A stretch of 57,829 bases of DNA from Tulasnella sp. 424 (Eukaryota; Basidiomycota; Agaricomycetes; Cantharellales; Tulasnellaceae). How positions within the stretch are numbered: the stretch's first letter is position 1; the number at the start of each line of letters is the position of its first letter. The DNA is taken from the NCBI GenBank assembly GCA_019633425.1, contig WSUB01000221.1:1-57829 (forward strand), read 5' to 3'. This document shows, piece after piece, positions 10,736 to 19,212 of this stretch. The translations under genes and the position numbers were made by a program. The notes beneath the pieces were generated by a model, which worked only from the letters and a program-made list of their open reading frames with translations, made no database searches and was not told where the DNA came from.

Positions 10736-11299
10736 ATGACGGTCACAGCAATCACCTCGAAGGCCCAATTCGATGAGGTCGTGAGTCACCCTCCACGGCT
10801 ACTGCATAGTGTCGGATTGAGACGCGTACTCCTTTCTTAGATCAACAGTGGCAATGTTGTTTTGATCGACTTTTGGGCAGCATGGTGCGGAATCGCAATC
10901 GATCAATGATGATCACCGAAGGTGTCGCTAATCATTATCGTAATTACAGGTGCGGACCATGCCGCTTCATAAGCCCTATATTCGAGAAACTCAGCGAGAC
11001 AATCCCCGGTGCTGAGTACTATAAAGTCGACGTGGATGACCAAGAGGTACGTAGCCGACTCACTCAATCCCGAAATGGCGGCTTCATTCCCATCCCCTCC
11101 GTTCAGGCTGTCTCTCAGGAAGTCGGGATCAAAGCCATGCCAACCTTTATCGCTTACAAAAATGGAGAGAAGATTGGTGAGCTTGTTGGAGCTGACCAAG
11201 CAGGCTTGCAGGTCAGTTCAAGGAGGTCGTCCTCTAGGATAAGTGCTGATCTCTACTTCTTCTATATAGAAATTGATTACAGAAAGTATCGCGAAGTAG
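10736..11299 (+). CDS. Thioredoxin, copy 5 (Trx5), five exons
   Basis: Exons 10736-10780, 10841-10884, 10950-11046, 11107-11211 and 11270-11299 (106 residues). The site is WAAWCGPCRF with both cysteines present; AMPTF follows. Intron 3 (11047-11106, 60 nt) is a multiple of three without stop, so its retention would add 20 residues in frame. The tail KLITESIAK differs from the HAA-type tails. It is followed by a broken convergent PFD1 copy. Confidence 0.85.
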
Positions 11300-11700
11300 G
11301 TGCGAACTTGGGCATTTCGATACAAAGCCCCATCGTTTGAGACTCGTTGGCGTGTACAGTAGTATCTCCGCATGTCTCACAAGTTTTCTGTTTTCTAAAT
11401 TTGAAATTTCTTTGTGACCTGAGACCCAAACTCGTGTGCACTATTGACGATTGTGTTGACCTGAGTGTTCGTCCAGAGGAAGTTGCGGTTCATACAAGAG
11501 GACGCTCAGCCATATCGACGGGGCAATCAAAGCGTTGCGGCAGTTGGCTTCTAGAAAATTCACAATAGGAAGCTTTTTGAAAGTCCTCTATCGAGAGCAG
11601 CGACGAGAGTCATAAGATAGTGACTCATAACGTGTGACCAGACGGGGGATGATCTTTGCATCCCGGTTTTCAGAGCGATGGAACTAGAAACGTCCCATAA
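11300..11700. other. Trx5 3' flank
   Basis: No gene. A spacer shared with the Trx7 3' flank (16151-16414), including a GTCCTCTATCGAGAG/GTCCTCTATTGAGAG step; it runs into the 3' end of the convergent PFD1 copy. Confidence 0.5.
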
Positions 11701-12232
11701 TTAGTGATTGATAACACCAGGTAGTACGGAGAAGTGCAAACTCGCAATATCCTTTAGCTGTGCCTGGGCTTCGGCCAGTTGCTTTTCCACATACTTATTC
11801 TTCTTGCCAAGATTGGTGAGGTCCTCGTTGGTCTCCTTCTCTTGCGTCCTTAAATCCTTCTCCATAATCGTCCGCGAAACCTCCATGAAGCTTAACAAGC
11901 GACCAATATCAAACGCCAAGAAAAGAAGTAAACTGAATGAAAGAGATCATAGCTGGGAGAGGAAGCGAAGACTAACGCCTTTCCGACACCTTATATATCT
12001 TTACTTCCTTGCTACCCTTCGATATGGAGACGATTTCTCCAATGTTCGGCTGGAGCATTCTTCTATATCTCTCTTTCTGCGAGATCTGGGCCTTGTTCAC
12101 GGCCAGGGCTTTTGACGACTGTTGAGCAGTGGTTTGAATTTGCTGCAAGATCTGAGAAGACAAAGTGCATTGAATGTTCGTTGTTCTTGAGTCAATAGTT
12201 AGTATTGAAAGTCACCCTTCGCAGCGCTTCAC
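11701..12232 (-). pseudogene. PFD1 pseudogene (full-length copy with frameshift)
   Basis: Copy of the prefoldin subunit 1 gene at 16415-16921. Three lesions are visible. The exon carrying the start codon is replaced: before the conserved LRR codons it reads AIAYFGEALRR instead of MSQLPDETLRR. One G is missing in exon 2, so KGVGKA becomes KVSERR followed by a stop. The normal stop after LKDIVS is lost and the frame runs on to a stop at 11701. Intron positions are preserved, showing duplication at the DNA level. A spliced product would not be functional prefoldin. Confidence 0.8.
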
Positions 12233-12474
12233 CAAAATACGCGATTGCGCGCTGCGAACATTGCTGAAGTTGATCAAAAAGAGCCTGGTAGATTTCGGTT
12301 TCGATGTGGAGGACCGCACTTGCAGCCACCAGAGCGGCTTAGGGGGTTGAGAGAAATCCCGGGGACCGGAGATGAACGACGACTTCAAGTTCCATCCCAG
12401 CTCAAACGTGGTTATAGATCATGCCCTAGAGGGCTCCCGCGGAGGCGACCTTTGGTTAGTTCTGACATACATAG

Positions 12475-12482
12475 TGACGTCA
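12475..12482. promoter_or_regulatory. CRE-like TGACGTCA box
   Basis: Perfect palindrome in the Trx5-Trx6 copy of the recurring module (context ACATACATAGTGACGTCATT). Confidence 0.4.
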
Positions 12483-12909
12483 TTTTCAGCCTGGATACAG
12501 TGGTTTCGATGGAGCCAAACGATCCGGAAAACCGCTTGATTCCTGTATACAGCAATGTCCGGCAGCCAATTATAACAAACTTGGGAAAAGAGGTATCGCG
12601 GAGAATACGGAATTGCATCGCGTTTGGAGGTGAGGCAAGAGGAAGCGTCATCATAATTCAATGGTGTTACGCGGGTCTGTATAGGAGTTACAGGCTGATA
12701 TCGCCTCTTCCAAGTCAACAGTCCAAAGAACCGTTCAGATCTTATCGGTCGTTTATTTTGGGTCCTCTGTAATGGTAACCATGGATGTTTGCACACCGCA
12801 CCAGGACTTCGTTCTCACTCCCAGCACTTTACAATCGTTTGGTTACTGGAACGGCAAATGCACTGTCGAAGGCTCCGGAATCAATAGATTAAGCAGTCGG
12901 ACTGTCCAC

Positions 12910-12915
12910 CACGTG
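12910..12915. promoter_or_regulatory. CACGTG E-box upstream of Trx6
   Basis: CACGTG about 190 bp before the Trx6 start with TGACGCGTCAGAT downstream, as for Trx5. Confidence 0.55.
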
Positions 12916-13101
12916 ACAGCCTGACAAACATCTCCGCCAATGGACGGGGCTTCTGATTGACGCGTCAGATAAAATGACGCCATCGGTTCACAATCAGATC
13001 CGATCACCGGGGACGCGCCGAACATATATAAGCAAACCGCGATGTGACAGCCTATCCCCATCTTGACTCGTACTCTCTCTACCACCTCTTCAGTCGACAA
13101 T

Positions 13102-13678
13102 ATGCCGGTTAACGTGATTAACTCGAAGGCCGAATTCGATCAGATCGTGAGTCACCCTCCATGGCTACTCCATAGTGTCGGATTGAGACGCGCACTCCTT
13201 TGTTAGATCAAAAGTGGCAAGCCGGTTATTATCGACTTTTGGGCACCATGGTATGGAATCGCAATCAATCAATGACGTTCATCGAAGGGGGTCGCTGATC
13301 ATTATCGTAAGTACAGGTGCGGACCATGCCGCACCATAAGCCCTATACTCGAGAAACTCAGCAACCAGGAGGAGTCCGCCGGTGTTGAGTTCTATAAAGT
13401 CGACGTGGATGAGCAACCGGTACGTAGCCGACTCACTCAATCCCGAAGAGTCGGCTTCATTCCCATCCCCTCCGTTCAGGATATTTCTCAGGAAGTCGGG
13501 ATCAGAGCTATGCCAACCTTTATCGTTTTCAAAGATGGAGAAAAGGTTAAGGACCTTGTCGGAGCTAACCCCGGGGCCTTGACTGTCAGTTCAAGGAAGT
13601 CATCCTCTTGAATACGTTATGTTGATCTATACTTCTTCTATATAGGCATTGGTCCAACAGGCTGGTTCCCTTGTCTAG
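13102..13678 (+). CDS. Thioredoxin, copy 6 (Trx6), five exons
   Basis: Exons 13102-13146, 13207-13250, 13317-13419, 13480-13584 and 13646-13678 (109 residues). The site reads DFWAPWCGPCRT; the alanine-proline before WCGPC is the form found in many bacterial and mitochondrial thioredoxins, whereas neighbours have AT. The cis-proline motif is AMPTF, and the tail is ALVQQAGSLV. Intron 3 (60 nt) is stop-free. The 3' flank is shortened by a deletion that joins it directly to a PFD1 fragment at about 13,840. Confidence 0.85.
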
Positions 13679-13839
13679 GAGGTCTAACCTTGGGCATTTC
13701 GATACAAAAGATCCATCTTTTGAGAATCGTTGACCTGTATTATTTCCCCATATCTCACAAGCTCTCTCTGTTACAAATTTGAATTTATCTGTGACCTGAA
13801 GCCCGAACTCCTGTGCGCTATCGATCGCGCAGGTCTGGG

Positions 13840-13985
13840 TATCCGTCTATCTCTCTCCTTCTGCGAGATTTGGGCCTTGTTCACCGCAAGAGCTTTTGAC
13901 GACTGTTGAGCAGTGGTTTGAATCTGTTACAAGATCTGAGAAGACAAAGTCCATTGAATATTCGTTATTCTTGAGTCACAATGGG
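13840..13985 (-). pseudogene. PFD1 pseudogene fragment (5' part of exon 2 and intron 1)
   Basis: About 100 bp match the first half of PFD1 exon 2 (QTTAQQSSKALAV region, minus strand), followed by intron 1 and the LRR end of the preceding exon. Everything 3' of the KERD codons is missing: the match stops abruptly at about 13,840 and continues into the Trx6 3' flank. One conserved position is also damaged (the LQQIQ start reads LQQIQ to LQ-IQ with a TTA-for-CAA type change). The fragment is a deletion product of a full unit like the one after Trx5. Confidence 0.75.
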
Positions 13986-14268
13986 TATTATTGAAAGTCA
14001 CCCTTCTCAGTATTTCACCAAAATATGCGATTGCGCCCTGCGAATAGTGCTGAAGTTGATCAAAAAAGAACTTGGTAGATTTCGGTTTCGATGTGGACGA
14101 CCGCACTTGTAGCCCCCAGAAGAGCGACTTAGGGTGTTGAGTAAAATACCGGGGACCGGAGGTGGACGACGAGCTCCATCCAAGCCCAAACGTGGTTACA
14201 GATTTGAGCTGAACGTGCCCTGAAGGGCTCCCGGGGAGGCGACCTTTGGTTAGTTCTGACATACATCG

Positions 14269-14276
14269 TGACGTCA
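14269..14276. promoter_or_regulatory. CRE-like TGACGTCA box
   Basis: Perfect palindrome in the Trx6-Trx7 copy of the recurring module. Confidence 0.4.
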
Positions 14277-14729
14277 TTTTTCGCCCAAACGTAGTTTAGA
14301 TAGAGCAACGGTCCAGAAACTGCTTGAGTCTTGTAGGCAGCAATGTGGGAAGCTAACAAACCTGGAAAAAGGGGGGTACCGCGGAGAATACTGAGTTGCA
14401 TCGCGCGTAAAGGTGAGACAGGACCGCTAAGGTAAGAAGAGGAAGCGTCACTGTAATTCAATCGGGCGTCTAAACCCGGTACCGGGCTTGTATAGGAGTT
14501 GCAAGCTGATATAGCCTCTTCCAAGTCGACGTCCACAGTACAAGCACCGCGTTCAGCTTCTTAGCGGTAGTTTATTCTGGGTCCTCTGTAATGGTAGTCA
14601 TGGATGTTTCCACACTAAACCAGAAGTCCAATCTCACTCTCAGCGTATTTACAATTGTTTGGTTACTGGGGCGGCAAATGCGCTTCCGAAGGATCCGGAA
14701 TCCATGGATTATGCAGTCGGAGTGTCCAC

Positions 14730-14735
14730 CACGTG
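14730..14735. promoter_or_regulatory. CACGTG E-box, displaced from Trx7
   Basis: CACGTG in the usual context, but about 850 bp before the Trx7 start because about 660 bp are inserted between box and core promoter. Confidence 0.5.
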
Positions 14736-14759
14736 ACAGCCTGGCGAACTCTTAGCCAA

Positions 14760-15430
14760 TGATTGGCACAAGGGTTCGGTTCGGTTCGGCTCGAAATCTT
14801 CGTTTGTACACCGCTAACAGCCAATCCCTAAGGGTGGCAAGGTACGGTCCCGACTGATCGGGGGCCGCCACTACATGTAGTACTTAACTATGAGTGAGAG
14901 AAGTATCAGCAGAAGTGGGTCTACGATGCCAAAGGCTATTGGGAAGTGGTAGGGGTAAAGGCTAGCTAAGAGCCGGTGAAAGCCGATTCCTATCGGGGTG
15001 ATGGGAAGGGGTTCTGGCGTGAAAGTGGAAGGAAGAAAGGGAATAGTTGGGACACGAAAGGACCACGGTGGTACATACCTTGGTCCATAAATAAGATAAT
15101 GGCTGCTCATCGAGCCCATTTTGCGTAGTCTAACCGGTCTTCTTAAACGCCCCGGATTTCGCTATGAACTCGGCGAGAGCACTGATGCCCCTGTTAGCAC
15201 AAGGAGGTCGGTAATTATAAAATGTCCGGAATCCGAACACGCGGCAGATGCGTGGGACCTGACAGCCCGGGTCCAGGACATGTTGAATTCGGAAGATACG
15301 CGTTATTCTCTCCGCGGAAATCATTTGATCGTGTTCCGGCTTTGAAAGCATCCCGAACATGGTCTGCGTTCCTCATACATTGCCGCCGTGTTCTTGACCG
15401 GAACGTTCCCGCTCTCCCCTTGTGTGGTGC
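14760..15430. mobile_element. Candidate ~660-bp insertion in the Trx7 promoter
   Basis: In Trx5 and Trx6 the CACGTG box and the TGATTGACGCGTCAG step lie about 45 bp apart; here about 660 bp intervene. The left end starts near GATTGGCACAAGGGTTCGG with CGGTT repeats, and the right end has CCCTTGTGTGGTGCTGATGA. The 8-bp CACAAGGG and CCCTTGTG are inverted to each other, and TGATTG occurs on both outer sides, which fits a small DNA transposon, though the spacing is not exact. Two uncertain reading frames lie inside (14871-15119 minus, with a C-terminal hydrophobic stretch; 15121-15345 plus). No transposase recognised. Confidence 0.35.
14871..15119 (-). CDS. Uncertain small ORF with C-terminal membrane segment (82 aa)
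   Basis: An open frame starting MGSMSSHYLIYGP and ending with the hydrophobic run PLLLILLSLIVKYYM, which could be a tail anchor. It is proline-rich in the middle. It lies wholly inside the candidate insertion upstream of Trx7 and has no counterpart in the other units. I recognise no family, and an open frame of this size can arise by chance. Confidence 0.18.
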   Translation of the reverse strand: MGSMSSHYLIYGPRYVPPWSFRVPTIPFLPSTFTPEPLPITPIGIGFHRLLASLYPYHFPIAFGIVDPLLLILLSLIVKYYM

Positions 15431-15584
15431 TGATGATTGACGCGTCAGATACATAAATGACGCCATCGGTTCTCCGATCACCTCACAGCAATGGGGACGC
15501 GCCCTACGCCGCTATGTGACAGCCTGTTCCCCCCTGACTCGTACTCTCTCTACGGTACCACCTCTCCAGTCGATTTGGACCAAT

Positions 15585-16150
15585 ATGACGGTTACAGCGA
15601 TTACCTCGATAGACCAATTCAGAGAGGTCGTGAGTTACCCTCCACGGCTACTGCACAGTGTCGGATTGAGACGCGCACTTTTTTTTTTAGATCAACAGAG
15701 ACAAAGTTGTTATTATCGACTTCCTCGCAACATGGTGCGCGAATCGGATTAGACCAATAATGCTCATCGAATGTATCACTGATCACTATCTTGAATACAG
15801 GTGCGGATCCTGCCGCGTGATGAGCCCTATATTCGAGCAATTCAGCAACCAGTACTCCGATCCTGAGTTCTATAAAGTCGACGTGGATGACCAAGAGGTA
15901 CGTAGCCGACTCACTCAATCCCGAAAAGGCGGCTTCATTCGCAACCCCTCCGTTCAGGCTATATCTGAGGAAGCCGGGATCACAGCCATGCCAACCTTTA
16001 TCGCTTTCAAAGCTGGAAAGATGCTCGACGAGCTTGTCGGAGCTGTGCCCCAGCAATTGGAGGTCAGTTCAGGAAAGTAATCCTCTTGAATAAGTTATGT
16101 TGATCTATACTTCCTCCATATAGGCATTGATTGCAAAACATGCCACCTAG
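15585..16150 (+). CDS. Thioredoxin, copy 7 (Trx7), atypical CGSC active site
   Basis: Exons 15585-15629, 15691-15734, 15801-15897, 15958-16062 and 16124-16150 (105 residues). Both active-site cysteines are kept, but the proline between them is serine (WCGSCR) and the preceding DFW is DFL. The CxPxC proline normally sets the low redox potential; CGSC variants in other thioredoxin-fold proteins are less reducing, so a shift toward oxidase or isomerase activity is an inference. AMPTF is intact; the tail is ALIAKHAT. Intron 1 ends with a T9 tract. Intron 3 is 60 nt and stop-free. The gene converges on the intact PFD1, 264 bp apart. Confidence 0.83.
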
Positions 16151-16414
16151 GAGGTCCAACCTTGGGCATGTTTCGGTTCATACAAGAGGACGGTCAACCT
16201 TCACAACGAGATAATCATAGAGTTCAGGCCGTTGGCATTCACAATAGGAGGCGTTTCGAAAGTCCTCTATTGAGAGTAGCGACGATATTTATAACGTAGT
16301 GACTCATGACGTGTAACCGAAGGGAGTTGATCTATGCATCCCGGGTTTCAGAGTGATGGAACTAGAAACGTCTCGTAATCAGCGATTCATGACATCACGT
16401 AGTACGAGGAGGTG

Positions 16415-16921
16415 TCAGCTCACAATGTCCTTCAGTTGCGCCTGGGCTTCAGCCAGTTGCTTTTCCAGATACTTATTCTTCTTGCCAAGGTTGGTGAGGT
16501 CCTCGTTGATCTCTTTCTCCTGCGTCTTTAGGTCCCTCTCCATAATCGTCCGCGGAACTTCCATGAAGCTGAACAAGCGACCAATATCAAAACACCCAAA
16601 AAAAATGAGCGAAAGAGATCATGACTGAGAGAGGAAGCGAAGACTAACGCCTTTCCAACACCCTTGTACATCTTTACTTCCTTGCCATCCTTCGGTATGG
16701 AAGCGATTTCTCCAATGGTCAACTGGAGCATCCGTCTATCCCTCTCCTTCTGCGAGATCTGGGCCTTGCTCACGGCAAGGGCTTTTGACGACTGTTGAGC
16801 AGTGGTTTGAATTTGTTGCAAGATCTGAGAGGACAACGTGCATTGAATATTTGTAATTCCTGAGTCAAGAGCGGTTATCGGAAGTCACCCTTCGCAGTGT
16901 TTCATCTGGGAGCTGAGACAT
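16415..16921 (-). CDS. PFD1: Prefoldin subunit 1 (intact copy)
   Basis: Beta-type subunit of the hexameric prefoldin co-chaperone that hands unfolded actin and tubulin to the TRiC/CCT chaperonin in the cytosol. Exons on the minus strand: 16889-16921, 16649-16824 and 16415-16568; the spliced length is 363 nt (120 residues, as expected for the family). It starts MSQLPDETLRR. The family signature is clear: an N-terminal helix with QTTAQQSSKALA and KERDRRMLQLTI, the hairpin region YKGVGKAFMEV, and a C-terminal helix with KKNKYLEKQLAEAQAQLKDI. Introns are 64 and 80 nt. Two broken copies lie at 11.7-12.2 kb and 13.8-14.0 kb, so this is the only functional one in the window. Confidence 0.9.
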
Positions 16922-17484
16922 GGTTGAGTCGGCGTTTTAGGGGTTGGGAAACAAGCGTGAAGACGCCGTTTTTCCGTTCGGATCTGAACCGGTCCGTGCC
17001 TGACTGAGAGGCAGACTTTGTATCCGTACCCAAGTCCACAATTTACTCGCACCGCTCCTCCACCTTTCAACAAAAGTACCCAAGAGTAACCTCTCGAGAC
17101 TCAATCTCAAGGGACGCAACATTGCTTCCTCAAGGAAACTACCACCAAGACGCCGCTAGGTGTGCAACCTGTGAGATCTTGCAGTCGTGTCACTATTGGT
17201 GCCATAGCTCGTCTAACGCAGAGATTTGACGCAGCCATGCTAACCGCGATCTCTTCCCCAGGCTTTCACCTCCAAGCCATCGAGGTACACGACGTGCCTG
17301 GCGGTCTGGCTGGTCTGAGAGATCGCCATACCAACGCACCCTGAAGCCCCTTACCTGCCTAAAACCTCAGCATCCGGCTCTTGAACTCGTGGCCTGACTT
17401 TTGCGTATTATAAAGGCTTCCAAGGTCCAACGCATAAAGCCATCCTCTACTCTTCATACCTTACCCCACTCCTCAACGTTCGCA
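16922..17484. promoter_or_regulatory. Divergent spacer PFD1 / SEC2-like gene
   Basis: The two genes are divergent. A TATA box (TATAAAG, 17409-17415) lies about 76 bp before the SEC2-like start. The start chosen for that gene is the second ATG of an open frame, because the first (17401) lies upstream of the TATA box. This is the right border of the thioredoxin array: no array repeats are seen beyond about 16.9 kb. Confidence 0.5.
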
Positions 17485-19053
17485 ATGACAGCCGCGAAGG
17501 GAGGCACACCTCCAGTCCGACCCCTGAACCTGGTCGAATCGTCGTCGAATAGCTCCGTGACGACTACGAAACCTCGAAGCGCTCGTTCAACTCCGCGCGC
17601 GTCAATATCGCTATTATCTCCTGGCCTGGCCGGTCCTCAGGAACACCAGCCGTCATCGGACGATGTCGTCGTCCTGGAGGAGGCGCACAAGACTCTCGAC
17701 TACGAAGCAGACGACGCAGCGGAGCTCAAGGAGGCACTTAGGAAGGTGCTGCTAGTGGCTGATAAGATGGTATGTCTGCTCTTTCATTGCCGATCTCAGC
17801 TTCCCGTGCTGACTTATCCGCTGTAGTCTGAAACCCTGGCTTCATTGCAAGCAACCCAGCAATCCTTAGAGTCTCAGAATCGCGCGTTGCGAGACCGCGA
17901 GGCGGAGCTCGAAACATCTTTACTGCTGGCCAATTCCAACCTTACTCTCGAACGCGCAAACAACGAAATGCTGGAGGAGGCTCTGAAGCGCGAGGGGTCG
18001 GCCGGGGCAGCGAAAGATATCGGCTGGAAGCGATGGAGTGAGCGCGAAGGGTTGAAACGCGCCGCCAGCACGACCGGCAGCGGAGAGATCAAGAGGCCTT
18101 CGACTCCTCAACAAGAGGCCGAAGACGGTCCAAGGCGGCGAAGTTCGAGCAGTGGGGGCGAAGACTCTGCCAGCGCAAGCACAAGCCCAACCATCCCGGC
18201 GGCGGTTCCAGCTGGGTCGACCGTCCCAGCGGAATCCTCGAGGTTCTTCAAGTTCCGTTTCGGCTCGGGAGTCCGAGACTCAGTTTCTGCAAGGGTATCG
18301 CCGACCTTACCAAACAAGTCGGCAATTATGGCTCCAGTTGGCTCCATTGGTGGCAGCCCTGCACACCTCACATCCGCATCATTACCATCCCTTCACGCCA
18401 CTACCAACCTGTCCGAGTCTCCAGCACCGTCTCGACCCTCGACACCTCCTCCAACAAAAGAAGACTTGGCCGTCCTCCGACGCGAACTCGAGTCATTGAA
18501 GACACAGCTATCGGCTCTACAGGCAGACCACTCCATGCTCAAATCATCTCATGCTTCATTAGACGCCTCACATAAAACACTTACCAAGGACAAGCAAAGC
18601 CTGGAAGAAGAAATAGAAAGTTTGTCCCAGGCATTATTCGAAGAAGCGAACAAGATGGTAGCAGACGAAAGGAAGAAACGAGCTGCGTATGAGGAGGAAC
18701 TAGAAGTCTGCAGGGCGGAGAAGGCGGCGTTGAAGGGAGCGTTGAAGGTCGTGGAAGCAGAGAACGGAGTCCTCAGGCAGACGAGCAGCGCAGAACCAGT
18801 GCCGGTCGCCCCTTCATCACCGATCGAGGTCACACCAGATGATTTTGGCGCCGGCGACGAAGCCCAAAACGAAGATGATGCCGGTTCTGTCTCGTCGCTA
18901 CAAGCCGTGAAATCTCCAACGGATCCCACCTTTGTTATTGTCCCTGCGCAACCACACGCGGAGAACTTGGTTCCCGGCGCTGCACCAAATCCGCCAAATA
19001 GGCCGAAAAAGGCAGCAACACCCCCCGTTTCATATACCCCAGTCTATATATAA
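17485..19053 (+). CDS. SEC2: Sec2-like Rab guanine nucleotide exchange factor
   Basis: Predicted exchange factor for the exocytic Rab GTPase Sec4/Rab8, acting on secretory vesicles. Exons 17485-17769 and 17827-19053 (intron 57 nt) give 503 residues. Residues about 1-75 are low-complexity, 76-150 are predicted coiled coil, and 150-300 are rich in serine and proline. A long second coiled coil (about 310-413) contains LFEEANKMVADERKKR at about 366-381, which closely matches the catalytic coiled-coil signature of Sec2p/Rabin8 proteins. The acidic C-terminus ends PVSYTPVYI. The Sec2 match rests on this short motif, so other long coiled-coil proteins remain possible. It converges on DOP1 with a 159-bp gap. 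Confidence 0.62.
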
Positions 19054-19212
19054 TGGTTCCTCGTTTGTACAGTTTCACCCCCACGGACTTTGTTTTGGCA
19101 ATGGATCACAGGAATATTTGCTTAAGTATTAGTTTTGATTGTCGAAAGAAAAGATCATAAGTTATACGTCAAAGGCCCAGTGCGTTCCGTGAAAAATAAA
19201 TGTCGCTACTAT

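Larger units (their letters stand above)
12233..13101. other. Trx5-Trx6 intergenic region: recurring module and promoter
   Basis: Positions 12240-12640 are the recurring minus-strand module; in this copy one frame reads LVAASAVLHIETEIYQALF and then DQLQQCSQRAIAYF in continuity with the PFD1 pseudogene. Positions 12640-13101 are the CACGTG-type promoter of Trx6, with TATATAAGCAAACC near 13025. Confidence 0.5.
13986..14759. other. Trx6-Trx7 recurring module and distal promoter
   Basis: Positions 14030-14460 are the recurring minus-strand module with a CRE-like box at 14269-14276. Positions 14460-14759 are the distal part of the CACGTG-type promoter. No gene seen. Confidence 0.5.

Noticed and set aside
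10873..11340. A 155-codon open frame running through Trx5
   Set aside because: It reads through introns 2 (in part) and 3 of the thioredoxin gene; the five-exon model fits the family, so it is not a separate gene.
18549..18929. A 126-codon minus-strand open frame inside the SEC2-like gene
   Set aside because: It is the antisense shadow of a serine/glutamate-rich coiled coil.
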